From NCBI RefSeq assembly GCF_022788655.1, contig NZ_CP084951.1, positions 3,038,001 to 3,102,000 of the forward strand: 64,000 bases of DNA. Direction: 5' to 3'. This DNA comes from Sulfitobacter indolifex. GTDB lineage: Bacteria > Pseudomonadota > Alphaproteobacteria > Rhodobacterales > Rhodobacteraceae. A program made the position numbers and the translations under genes. The notes beneath the pieces were generated by a model. It saw only the letters and a program-made list of their open reading frames with translations, ran no database searches and had not been told where the DNA came from. This document shows positions 17,381 to 26,608 of the stretch, piece by piece; the first letter of the stretch is position 1, and every line of letters starts with the position of its first letter.

Positions 17381-17839
17381 CTACACCGGCAGCGCCGTGG
17401 TCTTACACACCGTCCGCAATGCGAAACTCGACTGCATCTGCGCTACACCCGGCAGCCGCGCCAAATGCTGACGGTGGATCCGCGCGAAATCCTCAGTGTT
17501 CTCCGCCACAATCTTCAGCAGATAATCCGCCGTTCCTGCCATCAGGTGACATTCCAGCACATCGGGAATACGCGACACGGATTTCTCAAAAGCTTCCAAA
17601 ACCTCTTCGGCCTGCGCCTGCAGGGTGATCTCAACAAACACAGTCGTCGGCATATTCAGCTTGCGCGGGTCCAGCAGCGCCACGTAATCGCGGATATATC
17701 CTTCCTTTTCCAACCGCTGCACACGGCGGTGGCAGGCCGAGGGCGACAAATGCACCACCTCCGACAGTTCAGCATTGGACATTCGCCCATTCCGCTGCAA
17801 AGCGCGCAGAACACGTCGATCAATCTCATCTAAGGACAT
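17381..17839 (-). CDS. Lrp/AsnC family transcriptional regulator, likely controls ald
   Basis: 152 residues: an N-terminal HTH (LDEIDRRVLRALQRNGRMSN, then LSEVVHLSPSACHRRVQRLE) and a C-terminal RAM domain (LECHLMAGTADYLLKIV). It is divergent from the alanine dehydrogenase gene across 138 bases. Lrp-type regulators next to ald commonly activate it in response to alanine, so this is the expected local target. That role is inferred from context. Confidence 0.92.
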   Translation of the reverse strand: MSLDEIDRRVLRALQRNGRMSNAELSEVVHLSPSACHRRVQRLEKEGYIRDYVALLDPRKLNMPTTVFVEITLQAQAEEVLEAFEKSVSRIPDVLECHLMAGTADYLLKIVAENTEDFARIHRQHLARLPGVAQMQSSFALRTVCKTTALPV

Positions 17840-17878
17840 TTGCGCAATACTTTCGCGTAAAGTGGCAGTCAGGCGCGA

Positions 17879-17896
17879 TTATATTCGAATAATACG
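17879..17896. promoter_or_regulatory. Palindromic candidate operator between lrp-like gene and ald
   Basis: The sequence ATTATATTCGAATAATAC contains the perfect palindrome ATTCGAAT (17883-17890) inside AT-rich arms and lies in the shared promoter region. Lrp-type proteins bind such degenerate AT-rich dyads. Binding is inferred. Confidence 0.35.
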
Positions 17897-17977
17897 CCCC
17901 ATGGCGACCCCAAATTCGCAGCGATATGCACGGCAGTTGTGATAATCCTGTCCCACTACGGAGGAGGAGTGACCCCC

Positions 17978-19096
17978 ATGAAAATCGGATGCCCGAAAGA
18001 AATTAAGCCACAGGAATTCCGCGTCGGCCTGACGCCCAATGCCGCACAAGAAGCCATTGCCCACGGGCATGAGGTGATCGTGCAGGCCGGGGCCGGTGTC
18101 GGCGCGGGATTCGAAGACGCGGATTACACTGCCGCAGGCGCAACCATCATCGACACGGCCGAGGAAATCTTTGCCAGCGCCGATATGATTGTCAAAGTGA
18201 AGGAACCACAGGCCAGCGAGCGCAAGATGCTGCGCGAAGGCCAGTTGCTCTTCACCTACCTGCACCTTGCACCCGACCCTGATCAGACCCACGACCTGCT
18301 GGCCTCGGGCTGCACCGCGATTGCTTATGAAACCGTGACCGACCGCAACGGCGGGCTGCCCCTGCTGGCGCCGATGTCCGAAGTCGCAGGCCGTTTGGCC
18401 CCGCAGGTCGGCGCTTGGACGCTGCAAAAGGCCAACGGCGGACGCGGTGTGCTGATGGGCGGCGTGCCCGGTGTTGGCCCGGCCAAAGTTATGGTTATCG
18501 GCGGCGGCGTTGTTGGCACCCATGCGGCACGGATCGCCGCTGGTATGGGCGCGGATGTGACCGTTCTTGACCGTTCACTCCCCCGGATGCGCTATCTCGA
18601 TGATATCTACGGCGGCACTTTCAAGACTACCTATGCCAGCGCAGGCAACACCATCGAACTGGCACGCCAAGCAGATATGATCATCGGCGCAGTGCTAATC
18701 CCCGGCGCGGCGGCCCCCAAACTCATCAGCCGCGCGCAACTGTCCGAACTCAAACCCGGCGCGGCGCTGGTGGACGTGGCCATCGACCAAGGCGGTTGCT
18801 TTGAAACCTCCAAGGCGACCACACACCAAGACCCGGTCTATGACGTCGACGGCATCATGCACTATTGCGTGGCCAACATGCCGGGCGCCGTGGCGCGCAC
18901 CTCGACCATCGCGCTTGGCAATGCGACCATGCCTTTCATGCTGGCGCTGGCCGACAAGGGGTGGAAACAAGCCTGCGCGGATGATCCGCACCTCAAGGCC
19001 GGGCTTAACGTCCATGCGGGCAAGCTGACCTACGCTGCCGTGGGCGAAGCGCTTGGCATCGACAGCATCACTGCGGATCAAGCCATCGCGGGCTGA
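17978..19096 (+). CDS. ald: Alanine dehydrogenase
   Basis: 372 residues ([20 protein letters not shown]), the standard length. Ald interconverts L-alanine and pyruvate + ammonium with NAD. Visible features are the substrate-binding region VKVKEP and YLHLAPD, the NAD fold [20 protein letters not shown] and the C-terminal [11 protein letters not shown]. The ATG at 17978 is preceded by GGAGGAGG; a longer frame from 17939 adds residues that the family lacks. The divergent Lrp-type gene probably regulates it. A strong terminator follows. Confidence 0.97.
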   Translation: MKIGCPKEIKPQEFRVGLTPNAAQEAIAHGHEVIVQAGAGVGAGFEDADYTAAGATIIDTAEEIFASADMIVKVKEPQASERKMLREGQLLFTYLHLAPDPDQTHDLLASGCTAIAYETVTDRNGGLPLLAPMSEVAGRLAPQVGAWTLQKANGGRGVLMGGVPGVGPAKVMVIGGGVVGTHAARIAAGMGADVTVLDRSLPRMRYLDDIYGGTFKTTYASAGNTIELARQADMIIGAVLIPGAAAPKLISRAQLSELKPGAALVDVAIDQGGCFETSKATTHQDPVYDVDGIMHYCVANMPGAVARTSTIALGNATMPFMLALADKGWKQACADDPHLKAGLNVHAGKLTYAAVGEALGIDSITADQAIAG

Positions 19097-19113
19097 CACC
19101 CCTTTGAAACCAC

Positions 19114-19141
19114 AAAGGCCCGCCAATCTGGCGGGCCTTTT
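19114..19141. terminator. Bidirectional terminator between ald and mscL
   Basis: AAAGGCCCGCC / GGCGGGCCTTT form a perfect 11-bp stem with a 6-base loop and A/T flanks on both sides, placed between converging genes. Confidence 0.85.
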
Positions 19142-19157
19142 CGTAAACACGCTGGCT

Positions 19158-19589
19158 TTAGCGGTTTTTAAGCGCGTCGCGAATTTCCAGCAACACATCC
19201 ACCTGTGACGGCCCGGTTTTAACCTCGGGCGCAACGTCGTCTGGTTTTTCGGCTGCGGCCTTCACCCGGTTCACCATTTTGACAAGGATGAAGACGACAA
19301 AAGCGATGATGAAAAAGTTGATCACCGCCATCAAGAACGACCCATAAGCAAAGATGGACGCCCCTGCCTCCCGCGCCTGTTCAAGCGATGCGTTAGCGGG
19401 CACATCCCCCGACAGCACAGCATAGTTATTGGTAAAATCAACACCGCCTGTGAAAAGCCCGATGATCGGGTTGATCAAATCAGCCACCATCGACGACACG
19501 ATCGCCGTAAAGGCCGCGCCAATGATGATACCAACCGCCATGTCCATGACATTGCCTTTGGCGATGAAATCCTTAAATTCTTGAATCAT
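19158..19589 (-). CDS. mscL: Large-conductance mechanosensitive channel
   Basis: 143 residues starting [20 protein letters not shown], the diagnostic MscL N-terminus, with TM1 [20 protein letters not shown] and TM2 around [19 protein letters not shown], then a charged tail. The homopentameric channel opens under membrane tension to release solutes during osmotic downshock. Single gene; a terminator shared with ald lies downstream. Confidence 0.96.
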   Translation of the reverse strand: MIQEFKDFIAKGNVMDMAVGIIIGAAFTAIVSSMVADLINPIIGLFTGGVDFTNNYAVLSGDVPANASLEQAREAGASIFAYGSFLMAVINFFIIAFVVFILVKMVNRVKAAAEKPDDVAPEVKTGPSQVDVLLEIRDALKNR

Positions 19590-19712
19590 AGTTCTGTCCC
19601 TATCTATGTCCTGCCGACCGTCCCGCCGCCATCGTTCGATTGTGAGGATTGACAGAGAGGGCGGTCAATAACGTTTTGATGGTTGTCGCCTGAATTGCTG
19701 CTCTGAACACCA

Positions 19713-20804
19713 TTAGGCGTGAAAACAAACCCGCATCAGCGCACCGTCTGGGTTGAAATCAGTCGTAAGTCGCCCGTGAAGCTGCTCGGCTGCCGTGGCC
19801 ATCAACATCCGTCCCAACCCGCTGCTGTCCGCACCCGAAACGGTTCCGTCGTGACCACAGCCGTTGTCCCGGCACTCCAACAGCCAGCCGCCCGCATTGT
19901 TCTGTCTGCGCAATGAAATGCTGACCTCGCCAGCTTGGTCCCCGGGAAAGGCGTGCTTGATCGAATTAGCCACGAATTCGCTAACGATCATCCCAAGCGC
20001 CGACGCTTGCGTTGCTTGCAACTCTCCCGGCTCGGCCGCACAAGAGATGGTGACATGATCCGGCGCACTTGCGGCGAGAAGCTTGTTCAACTGCTCAAGG
20101 TAAGAGGCGGTCTGCACCTTGCTTTGCCCCCCCTGGCCCATCAATTCGCTATGCAACGAGGCGACAGCCCCAAACCGCCGTTCCACAAGGGCAAGCACAT
20201 CCTTTGCGTCAGGGTCATGCACCTTGCGCGTCGCCATCCGCAACAGCGACGCAATGGTCTGGAACGAGTTCTTAACGCGGTGGTCCATCTCGGCACGCAG
20301 GGCGGCTTCGATGCGAATTTTCTTGCGCAGTTCCAGCTGCATCATCACATGACGCGACAGTGTTTGCAGCGCTTGGCGTTGAAATTCGGTCAAGGTCCGC
20401 GGCTTGATATCCAGCACACAAAGCGTGCCAATGGCCTGACCATTCGGCGCGACAAGGTTCGCCCCGGCATAGAATTTTACCCGCGGGTCACCGATGTGCA
20501 GCGGGTTGTCGGCGGTACGCGGATCAGCACTCATGTCCGAAATCTCGGTGAAGTCGCCGTCAAGAATGGCGTGAGAGCAGACCGATTGATCCAGCGCTGT
20601 CTCTTGGGGCTCAAACCCGACGCGCGCTTTGAACCACTGGCGCTTTTCATCGACCAGGCTGATCAGAGAGACAGGCGTCTCGCAAATCTTGGACGCAAGC
20701 TCTACAATATCGTCAAAATCAGCTTCGGCTTCGGTATCAAGGACATCATAGGAGTGCAGCGTTTCAAGACGCTGGTCCTGTTCAGCGGGCGTGTCAGCTA
20801 AAAT
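19713..20804 (-). CDS. GAF-domain sensor histidine kinase (HisKA_2 family)
   Basis: An N-terminal GAF domain (LHSYDVLDTEAEADFDDI to TLCVLDIKPRTL) is followed by a HisKA_2 dimerisation box with the phospho-accepting histidine in EMDHRVKNSFQTI and a HATPase with N-box ANSIKHAFPG and DNGCGHDG. There is no membrane segment, so it is a cytosolic sensor; the signal is unknown. Start choice is difficult: a strong GGAAGGAG lies seven bases before an ATT codon at 20804, giving about 363 residues. An ATG at 20945 would add 47 residues without GAF similarity. I prefer the ATT with low certainty. No partner response regulator is adjacent. Confidence 0.85.
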   Translation of the reverse strand: MLADTPAEQDQRLETLHSYDVLDTEAEADFDDIVELASKICETPVSLISLVDEKRQWFKARVGFEPQETALDQSVCSHAILDGDFTEISDMSADPRTADNPLHIGDPRVKFYAGANLVAPNGQAIGTLCVLDIKPRTLTEFQRQALQTLSRHVMMQLELRKKIRIEAALRAEMDHRVKNSFQTIASLLRMATRKVHDPDAKDVLALVERRFGAVASLHSELMGQGGQSKVQTASYLEQLNKLLAASAPDHVTISCAAEPGELQATQASALGMIVSEFVANSIKHAFPGDQAGEVSISLRRQNNAGGWLLECRDNGCGHDGTVSGADSSGLGRMLMATAAEQLHGRLTTDFNPDGALMRVCFHA

Positions 20805-21019
20805 GGACCTTCTCCTTCCAAAATTGACCCGCTGCACAGCTTTGGCGCAGCAGTGGGGTCGGATATGGCCTGCCATTCGGGGGCAGATCAAGGCTGATGA
20901 ACCTCCAGCTAGTGAAGGTTTAGCCCGAAAAGCAGCGGCGTCCACTACGCTGCCGAATCGATTCGCCTACTAAGCATTGATAAATGTTAAACTTTGCCGC
21001 GACTAGCCCTGCTGCGGCG

Positions 21020-21463
21020 TCACTCTGGCAGCGCACCGGTCAGCACATAGCGCAGAATCTCGACCACCTGAGCGGGGTCCGAAGCCACGGCCAACGCGGC
21101 CGCATCGACCTCTTTCAACGCATGCGCGTGATCCGCCCCGTGCAGAATGATCAGCGACTTGCCCAGAGCCGCGGCATAGCCCGCGTCAAAGGCTGCGTTC
21201 CACTGTTTATACTGCTCGCCAAAGCGCACCACGACCACATCCGCGTCAGCAATCGCCTTGCGGGTTCGGATCGCGTTGATCTGCGCGCCTTTGCGGTCGT
21301 GCCAGAAATTGTCGGCCTCAGGCCCAAGGATCGCCACGCCGCAATCATCGCTCGCGGCGTGGTCAGTGACCGGCGCTGAGAATGTCACGTCGAGCCCTTC
21401 GGCCCCTGTGATGATCTGTTCGCGCCAGTCGGTGTGGATTTCACCGGAGAGATAGACTTTCAT
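21020..21463 (-). CDS. YtoQ family protein
   Basis: 147 residues, MKVYLSGEIHTDWREQIITG, matching the YtoQ family along its length; the fold resembles nucleoside 2-deoxyribosyltransferase-like proteins (pattern ADVVVVRFGEQYKQWNAAFDAGYAAALGK). The biochemical role is unknown. It follows pheT by 15 bases on the same strand and may be transcribed with it. Confidence 0.85.
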   Translation of the reverse strand: MKVYLSGEIHTDWREQIITGAEGLDVTFSAPVTDHAASDDCGVAILGPEADNFWHDRKGAQINAIRTRKAIADADVVVVRFGEQYKQWNAAFDAGYAAALGKSLIILHGADHAHALKEVDAAALAVASDPAQVVEILRYVLTGALPE

Positions 21464-21478
21464 CGCTCGTCCTTTCGT

Positions 21479-23875
21479 TCAGCCGCGCAGCACGCCGCCC
21501 GTGGCTTTGGTCACCTTTTCAACAACCTTGGCACCAACCGCTTCGATGTCGGCATCTTTCAGCGTCTTGTCACTCGGCTGCAAACGCACGGTGATGGCGA
21601 GGGATTTCTTGCCTTCGCCAAGGCTGCCGCCAATGAACTCGTCAAAAACGCGCACGTCTTCGATCAGGTTCTTGTCGGCACCCTTGGCGGCATTCACCAA
21701 TGCCAGCGCCTCAACATCGGCATCGACGACAAAGGCAAAGTCACGCTCGACCGCCTGAAGATCGCTGATCTGCAACGCTGGGCGCGTGGCACCGGATTTA
21801 CGCGGCAACGGCACTTCGGCAGGCCAGATGGTGAAGGCCATTGCCGGGCCTTTGACGTCCATCGCAGCCAGAACGCGGGGGTGCACTTCGCCAAAGACGC
21901 CCAGCACCTTTTTCGGGCCAAGGCAGATTTTGCCGTGACGGCCCGGATGCCACCACTCCGAAGCACCCCGCAGGATTTGCACCTTGGCGGGCGCACCGAT
22001 GGCGGCCAGCACGGCCTCGGCATCGGCCTTAGCATCAAACACATCAACCGCGCGCGCTGCGCCATGCAGGTCACGCGGGCCAGTGCGGCCCACCAACAGG
22101 CCGCTGACCATCATCTGCTCCTCGCCCGGCTCACCGCCAGAGAAGGCCGGACCAACCTCAAACAGCGCCATGTCAGCAAAGCCACGCGCCTGATTGCGGG
22201 CGGCAGCCTGCAACAGGCCGGGCAGCAGATCGGGGCGCATGTGGCTCATATCTGAGGAGATCGGGTTTTCGAGGCGCGTCTCATCCGTGCCACCACCAAA
22301 GAGCGCGGCAGAGGCCTGATCGATGAAGCTGTAGGTCACGCATTCATTGTACCCGAGCGCCGCCGCCGTGCGCCGTGCGGTCACCACGCGGCGCTGCATC
22401 GGCGAGAGCACGGGGCGCGGCACGCCGGACGTGAGGCGCGGCAGGGGTTTACCCTCCAACTTGGTCAGCGAGGCAATCCGCGCGACCTCTTCCACCAGAT
22501 CGGCCTCACCCTGCACATCGGGCCGCCAGCTTGGCACCTGCGCCATGTCACCGTCGAGCTGGAAGCCTAACGCGGTCAACGTCTGGCGCTGGTCGCTCTC
22601 GGGGATCGTCATACCGACCAGCGACTGCACTTTGGCCGCGTCCAGCTTGTAAGCGCGGCGGGTGTCCGGCACCTGCCCCGCAACCACAACCTCAGACGCT
22701 TCGCCGCCCGCGTGATCGAGGATCATCCGCGTGGCATGTTCGATGCCATAAGGCGTCCATGCCGGGTCCACGCCCCGCTCGAAACGGTAGCGCGCGTCGG
22801 AGTTGATCTTGAGCGCGCGGCCCGCATAGGCGATCTGCACCGGATCCCAATAGGCGCTCTCGACAAAGACGTTCACGGTGTCTTCGGTCACGCCTGTCGC
22901 TTCACCGCCCATGATGCCGGCGATGCTTTCCACACCGCTATCGTCGGAGATAACCATCTGCCCCGCTTGCAGGGTGTAGGTCTTGTCGTCCAACGCCACG
23001 ATCTCTTCGCCGCCCTTGGCGCGGTGAACGCGCAGGTTGCCTTTGACCTTATCGGCGTCAAAAACATGCAGCGGGCGGTTGCGGTCGAAGGTGAAGAAGT
23101 TGGTCACATCCACGAGGAAAGAGATCGGACGCAGCCCAATGGCGCGCAGGCAATCTTGCAGCCACGCCGGGCTGGGGCCGTTCTTCACGCCCTTGATCAC
23201 GCGACCATAGAACACCGGGCAGCCGTCCAGCGTGTCGTCGTCAATGCTGACGCTGATGGGCGCAGCAAAGCTACCTTCAACCGCATCGCAATCGCGCGGC
23301 TTCAACTTGCCCAAGCCCCGCGCCGCGAGGTCACGCGCAATGCCGCGCACGCCGAGCGCGTCGGGGCGGTTGGGTGTAATGGCGATCTCGATCACCGGGT
23401 CGACCTTGGCCGAGTCATTCTCGGCCAGCCAATCAATGAAACGGTCGCCGGGCTTACCAGAGGGCAGCTCGATGATGCCGTCGTGCTCTTCGCTCAACTC
23501 CATCTCGCGCTCAGAGGCCATCATGCCGAAGCTCTCAACGCCGCGAATTTTGCCGACGCCGATGGTCGTGTCGATCCCCGGCACATAGACGCCCGGCTTG
23601 GCCACAACGACGGTGATGCCCGCCCGCGCATTCGGCGCGCCGCAGATGATCTGCATGACGCCTTCGTCGGTTTCCACCTGACAGACGTTCAGCCGGTCGG
23701 CATCGGGGTGTTTCTCGGCCGATTGCACATAGCCGAGGGTAAAGTCGGCCAACTTCGCTGCCGGGTTCTCGACGCCTTCGACTTCGAGGCCGAGGTCGGT
23801 CAGGGCATAGGTGATCTCATCAATCGACGCCGTGGTGTCGAGATGGTCCTTGAGCCAGGAGAGAGTGAATTTCAT
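21479..23875 (-). CDS. pheT: Phenylalanine--tRNA ligase beta subunit
   Basis: 798 residues, a full-length bacterial PheT. Domains in order: the EMAP-II-like tRNA-binding domain (about 40-150), B3/B4 editing region, B5, the catalytic-like core and the C-terminal anticodon-binding FDX-ACB domain (ERDFAFVVDADV to VEKVTKATGG). With PheS it forms the heterotetramer that charges tRNA-Phe. The gene is not directly next to pheS: an unrelated small gene lies between and its stop overlaps this start as ATGA. Confidence 0.98.
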   Translation of the reverse strand: MKFTLSWLKDHLDTTASIDEITYALTDLGLEVEGVENPAAKLADFTLGYVQSAEKHPDADRLNVCQVETDEGVMQIICGAPNARAGITVVVAKPGVYVPGIDTTIGVGKIRGVESFGMMASEREMELSEEHDGIIELPSGKPGDRFIDWLAENDSAKVDPVIEIAITPNRPDALGVRGIARDLAARGLGKLKPRDCDAVEGSFAAPISVSIDDDTLDGCPVFYGRVIKGVKNGPSPAWLQDCLRAIGLRPISFLVDVTNFFTFDRNRPLHVFDADKVKGNLRVHRAKGGEEIVALDDKTYTLQAGQMVISDDSGVESIAGIMGGEATGVTEDTVNVFVESAYWDPVQIAYAGRALKINSDARYRFERGVDPAWTPYGIEHATRMILDHAGGEASEVVVAGQVPDTRRAYKLDAAKVQSLVGMTIPESDQRQTLTALGFQLDGDMAQVPSWRPDVQGEADLVEEVARIASLTKLEGKPLPRLTSGVPRPVLSPMQRRVVTARRTAAALGYNECVTYSFIDQASAALFGGGTDETRLENPISSDMSHMRPDLLPGLLQAAARNQARGFADMALFEVGPAFSGGEPGEEQMMVSGLLVGRTGPRDLHGAARAVDVFDAKADAEAVLAAIGAPAKVQILRGASEWWHPGRHGKICLGPKKVLGVFGEVHPRVLAAMDVKGPAMAFTIWPAEVPLPRKSGATRPALQISDLQAVERDFAFVVDADVEALALVNAAKGADKNLIEDVRVFDEFIGGSLGEGKKSLAITVRLQPSDKTLKDADIEAVGAKVVEKVTKATGGVLRG

Positions 23876-24354
23876 TTATCTAGGTCTTCCCTTAACTTTT
23901 GTGTAGCGTCTTTCCCGGCAAACACCACATTTCCCCAAGTCGTTCTGGTCTCGCCATCACGCGAAATTACGCACCCATCTTCTGATAGAAACAGGTCGTT
24001 AATTGCAGTCACAACATGTGCACTCGCTTCAATAGCTGCATCTGAACCGACTAGTGCGATTTCGGACTGCAAAGCCCAAAGCTTGCGGATTTCTTCATGA
24101 AGATGCCAGTTTTCGGTCTTATCGCGTTGGAAGACGGCAGTAGATTTCTCAACCTGCGCCATGAAGCCTCTATAAAGAGTAATACGTTCTCGTCTATTTT
24201 CAGCATACCGAGATGCCTCTTCTTTCTTGTAGTAAAGGTAAATCGCTCCCATCAATCCAATAAGAGGACTAAGATTAGCTACTAATTCACCAATCCAAAC
24301 GACTGCGCTTGGAAACCAGAAAAAGTCTTCCCTGATATTATCCAAGGCAGTCAT
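23872..24354 (-). CDS. Unknown membrane-associated protein inserted between pheS and pheT
   Basis: 160 residues; I do not recognise the family. A hydrophobic stretch (about residues 13-41, FPSAVVWIGELVANLSPLIG to AIYLYY) suggests one or two membrane passes, followed by charged helical sequence rich in Glu, Arg and Lys (KKEEASRYAENRRERITLY) and a mixed C-terminal part. Base composition differs from its neighbours: I count 46 G/C in 120 bases at 24181-24300 (38%) against 37 in 60 at 24481-24540 (62%). It starts 7 bases after pheS and overlaps pheT by 4 bases, so it is fully embedded in the operon. Composition and position suggest a transferred accessory gene. Confidence 0.8.
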   Translation of the reverse strand: MTALDNIREDFFWFPSAVVWIGELVANLSPLIGLMGAIYLYYKKEEASRYAENRRERITLYRGFMAQVEKSTAVFQRDKTENWHLHEEIRKLWALQSEIALVGSDAAIEASAHVVTAINDLFLSEDGCVISRDGETRTTWGNVVFAGKDATQKLREDLDK

Positions 24355-24361
24355 TCACACG

Positions 24362-25435
<1,074 letters not shown>

Positions 25436-25607
25436 GACAGGCCCTTGGAATAATACCCCGTCCTGCTAGCCCTCCCGCCCTGCGAATGCAAGCCGTAGGG
25501 GTTGTGACGGCATGGGGGAACCACCACCTCTGCCAAGCGTTAGGCCGCATCCCCTCGGCGCGCCCTCTTGGCAGCGGCGCGCTCAAACTCCCCCGAAAGG
25601 AGAGACT

Positions 25608-26282
25608 ATGAAAATCCTGATGGTTCTGACATCGCATGATGAGCTTGGCGACACCGGCAATAAAACCGGCTTCTGGCTCGAAGAATTCGCCGCGCCCTAC
25701 TACGTCTTTAAAGACGCTGGCGCCGACGTGACCCTCGCCTCGCCCAAAGGCGGCCAGCCGCCGCTCGACCCCAACAGCGACAGCGACGACGCGCAGACCG
25801 ATGCGACCCGCCGTTTCAAAGACGACGAAGCCGCTCAGAAAGCCCTCGGCTCGACCAAAGTGCTGGGCGATGTGGATGCGGACGGTTTCGACGCGATCTT
25901 CTACCCCGGCGGCCACGGCCCGCTGTGGGATCTGGCCAATGACGCCGACAGCAAGCGCTTGATTGAAACCTTCTGGGCTTCCGACCGCCCTGTTGGTGCC
26001 GTCTGCCACGCGCCTGCCGTGTTCAGAGACACCGAACATGAAGGTAAGCCGCTGGTTTCCGGCAAGCGCGTCACCGGCTTTACCAACACCGAAGAAGAGG
26101 GCGTTGGCCTTACCGATGTGGTGCCTTTCTTGGTCGAAGACATGCTGAAGAAGAACGGTGGCGAGTACAGCAAAGGCGACGATTGGGCATCATATGTGCT
26201 GGTCGACGGCAAGTTGGTGACCGGCCAGAACCCCGCCTCTTCCGAAGAAGCGGCGAAAGAAATGCTGGCACTGTTGAAGTAA
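25608..26282 (+). CDS. DJ-1/PfpI superfamily protein, Hsp31-like type 1 glutamine amidotransferase domain
   Basis: 224 residues from an ATG with AAAGGAGAG in front. The nucleophile elbow AVCHAPAVF places the reactive cysteine at residue 133, and the acid-bearing FYPGGHGPLWDL motif precedes it. This pattern fits the class I Hsp31/YDR533C-like group, proposed to act as glyoxalase III, deglycase or chaperone. Which of these it does cannot be read from sequence. A run of 12 G begins 23 bases after its stop codon. Confidence 0.88.
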   Translation: MKILMVLTSHDELGDTGNKTGFWLEEFAAPYYVFKDAGADVTLASPKGGQPPLDPNSDSDDAQTDATRRFKDDEAAQKALGSTKVLGDVDADGFDAIFYPGGHGPLWDLANDADSKRLIETFWASDRPVGAVCHAPAVFRDTEHEGKPLVSGKRVTGFTNTEEEGVGLTDVVPFLVEDMLKKNGGEYSKGDDWASYVLVDGKLVTGQNPASSEEAAKEMLALLK

Positions 26283-26304
26283 CGGTTTGGTAAGCGACGC
26301 ATGA

Positions 26305-26316
26305 GGGGGGGGGGGG
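26305..26316 (+). repeat. Poly-G tract of 12 bases
   Basis: Twelve consecutive G between the DJ-1-like gene and the next small gene. It is non-coding, prone to slippage, and lies 80 bases before the start codon at 26396. Confidence 0.9.
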
Positions 26317-26395
26317 CGCAACATTGTGCCCCCTTTTTCTTTGTGGGAACCGTCAAAGGCCGTGCCGTGTTTTCTTTCTGGAAGGAGCCCCCGAC

Positions 26396-26608
26396 ATGGC
26401 AAACTATGACCGCACCACCGGCGCACCTTGGAGCGCGGACGACTTGGACCAGCTGCGCATTCTCGCAGCTGAGGGCACTTCGGCCAGCGTGATCGGCGTA
26501 CAGCTGGGCCGAACAGAAAAGGCGATCTCGCACCAAGCGTCGCTTGAGGGCATCAGCCTGACATCTGTCAGCCGAAACCCCTATGACCCCGACACGCTAG
26601 ACCGATAG
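26396..26608 (+). CDS. Small GcrA/Myb-like HTH protein
   Basis: 70 residues from an ATG with a strong GGAAGGAG upstream. The sequence WSADDLDQLRILAAEG, then SVIGVQLGRTEKAIS, resembles the short N-terminal HTH found in GcrA and SANT/Myb-like proteins, so DNA binding is plausible. No further domain is present. Its last 12 bases overlap the end of the converging Hint-domain gene. The gene is likely real because of its ribosome site and coding character; its target is unknown. Confidence 0.7.
   Translation: MANYDRTTGAPWSADDLDQLRILAAEGTSASVIGVQLGRTEKAISHQASLEGISLTSVSRNPYDPDTLDR

Noticed and set aside
17233..17833. Plus-strand frames over the Lrp-type gene and its downstream gap
   Set aside because: They are antisense to a convincing Lrp/AsnC protein and have no recognisable product.
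22712..24100. Open frame of about 462 codons on the plus strand over pheT
   Set aside because: Antisense to pheT, no domain, and no ribosome binding site of note.
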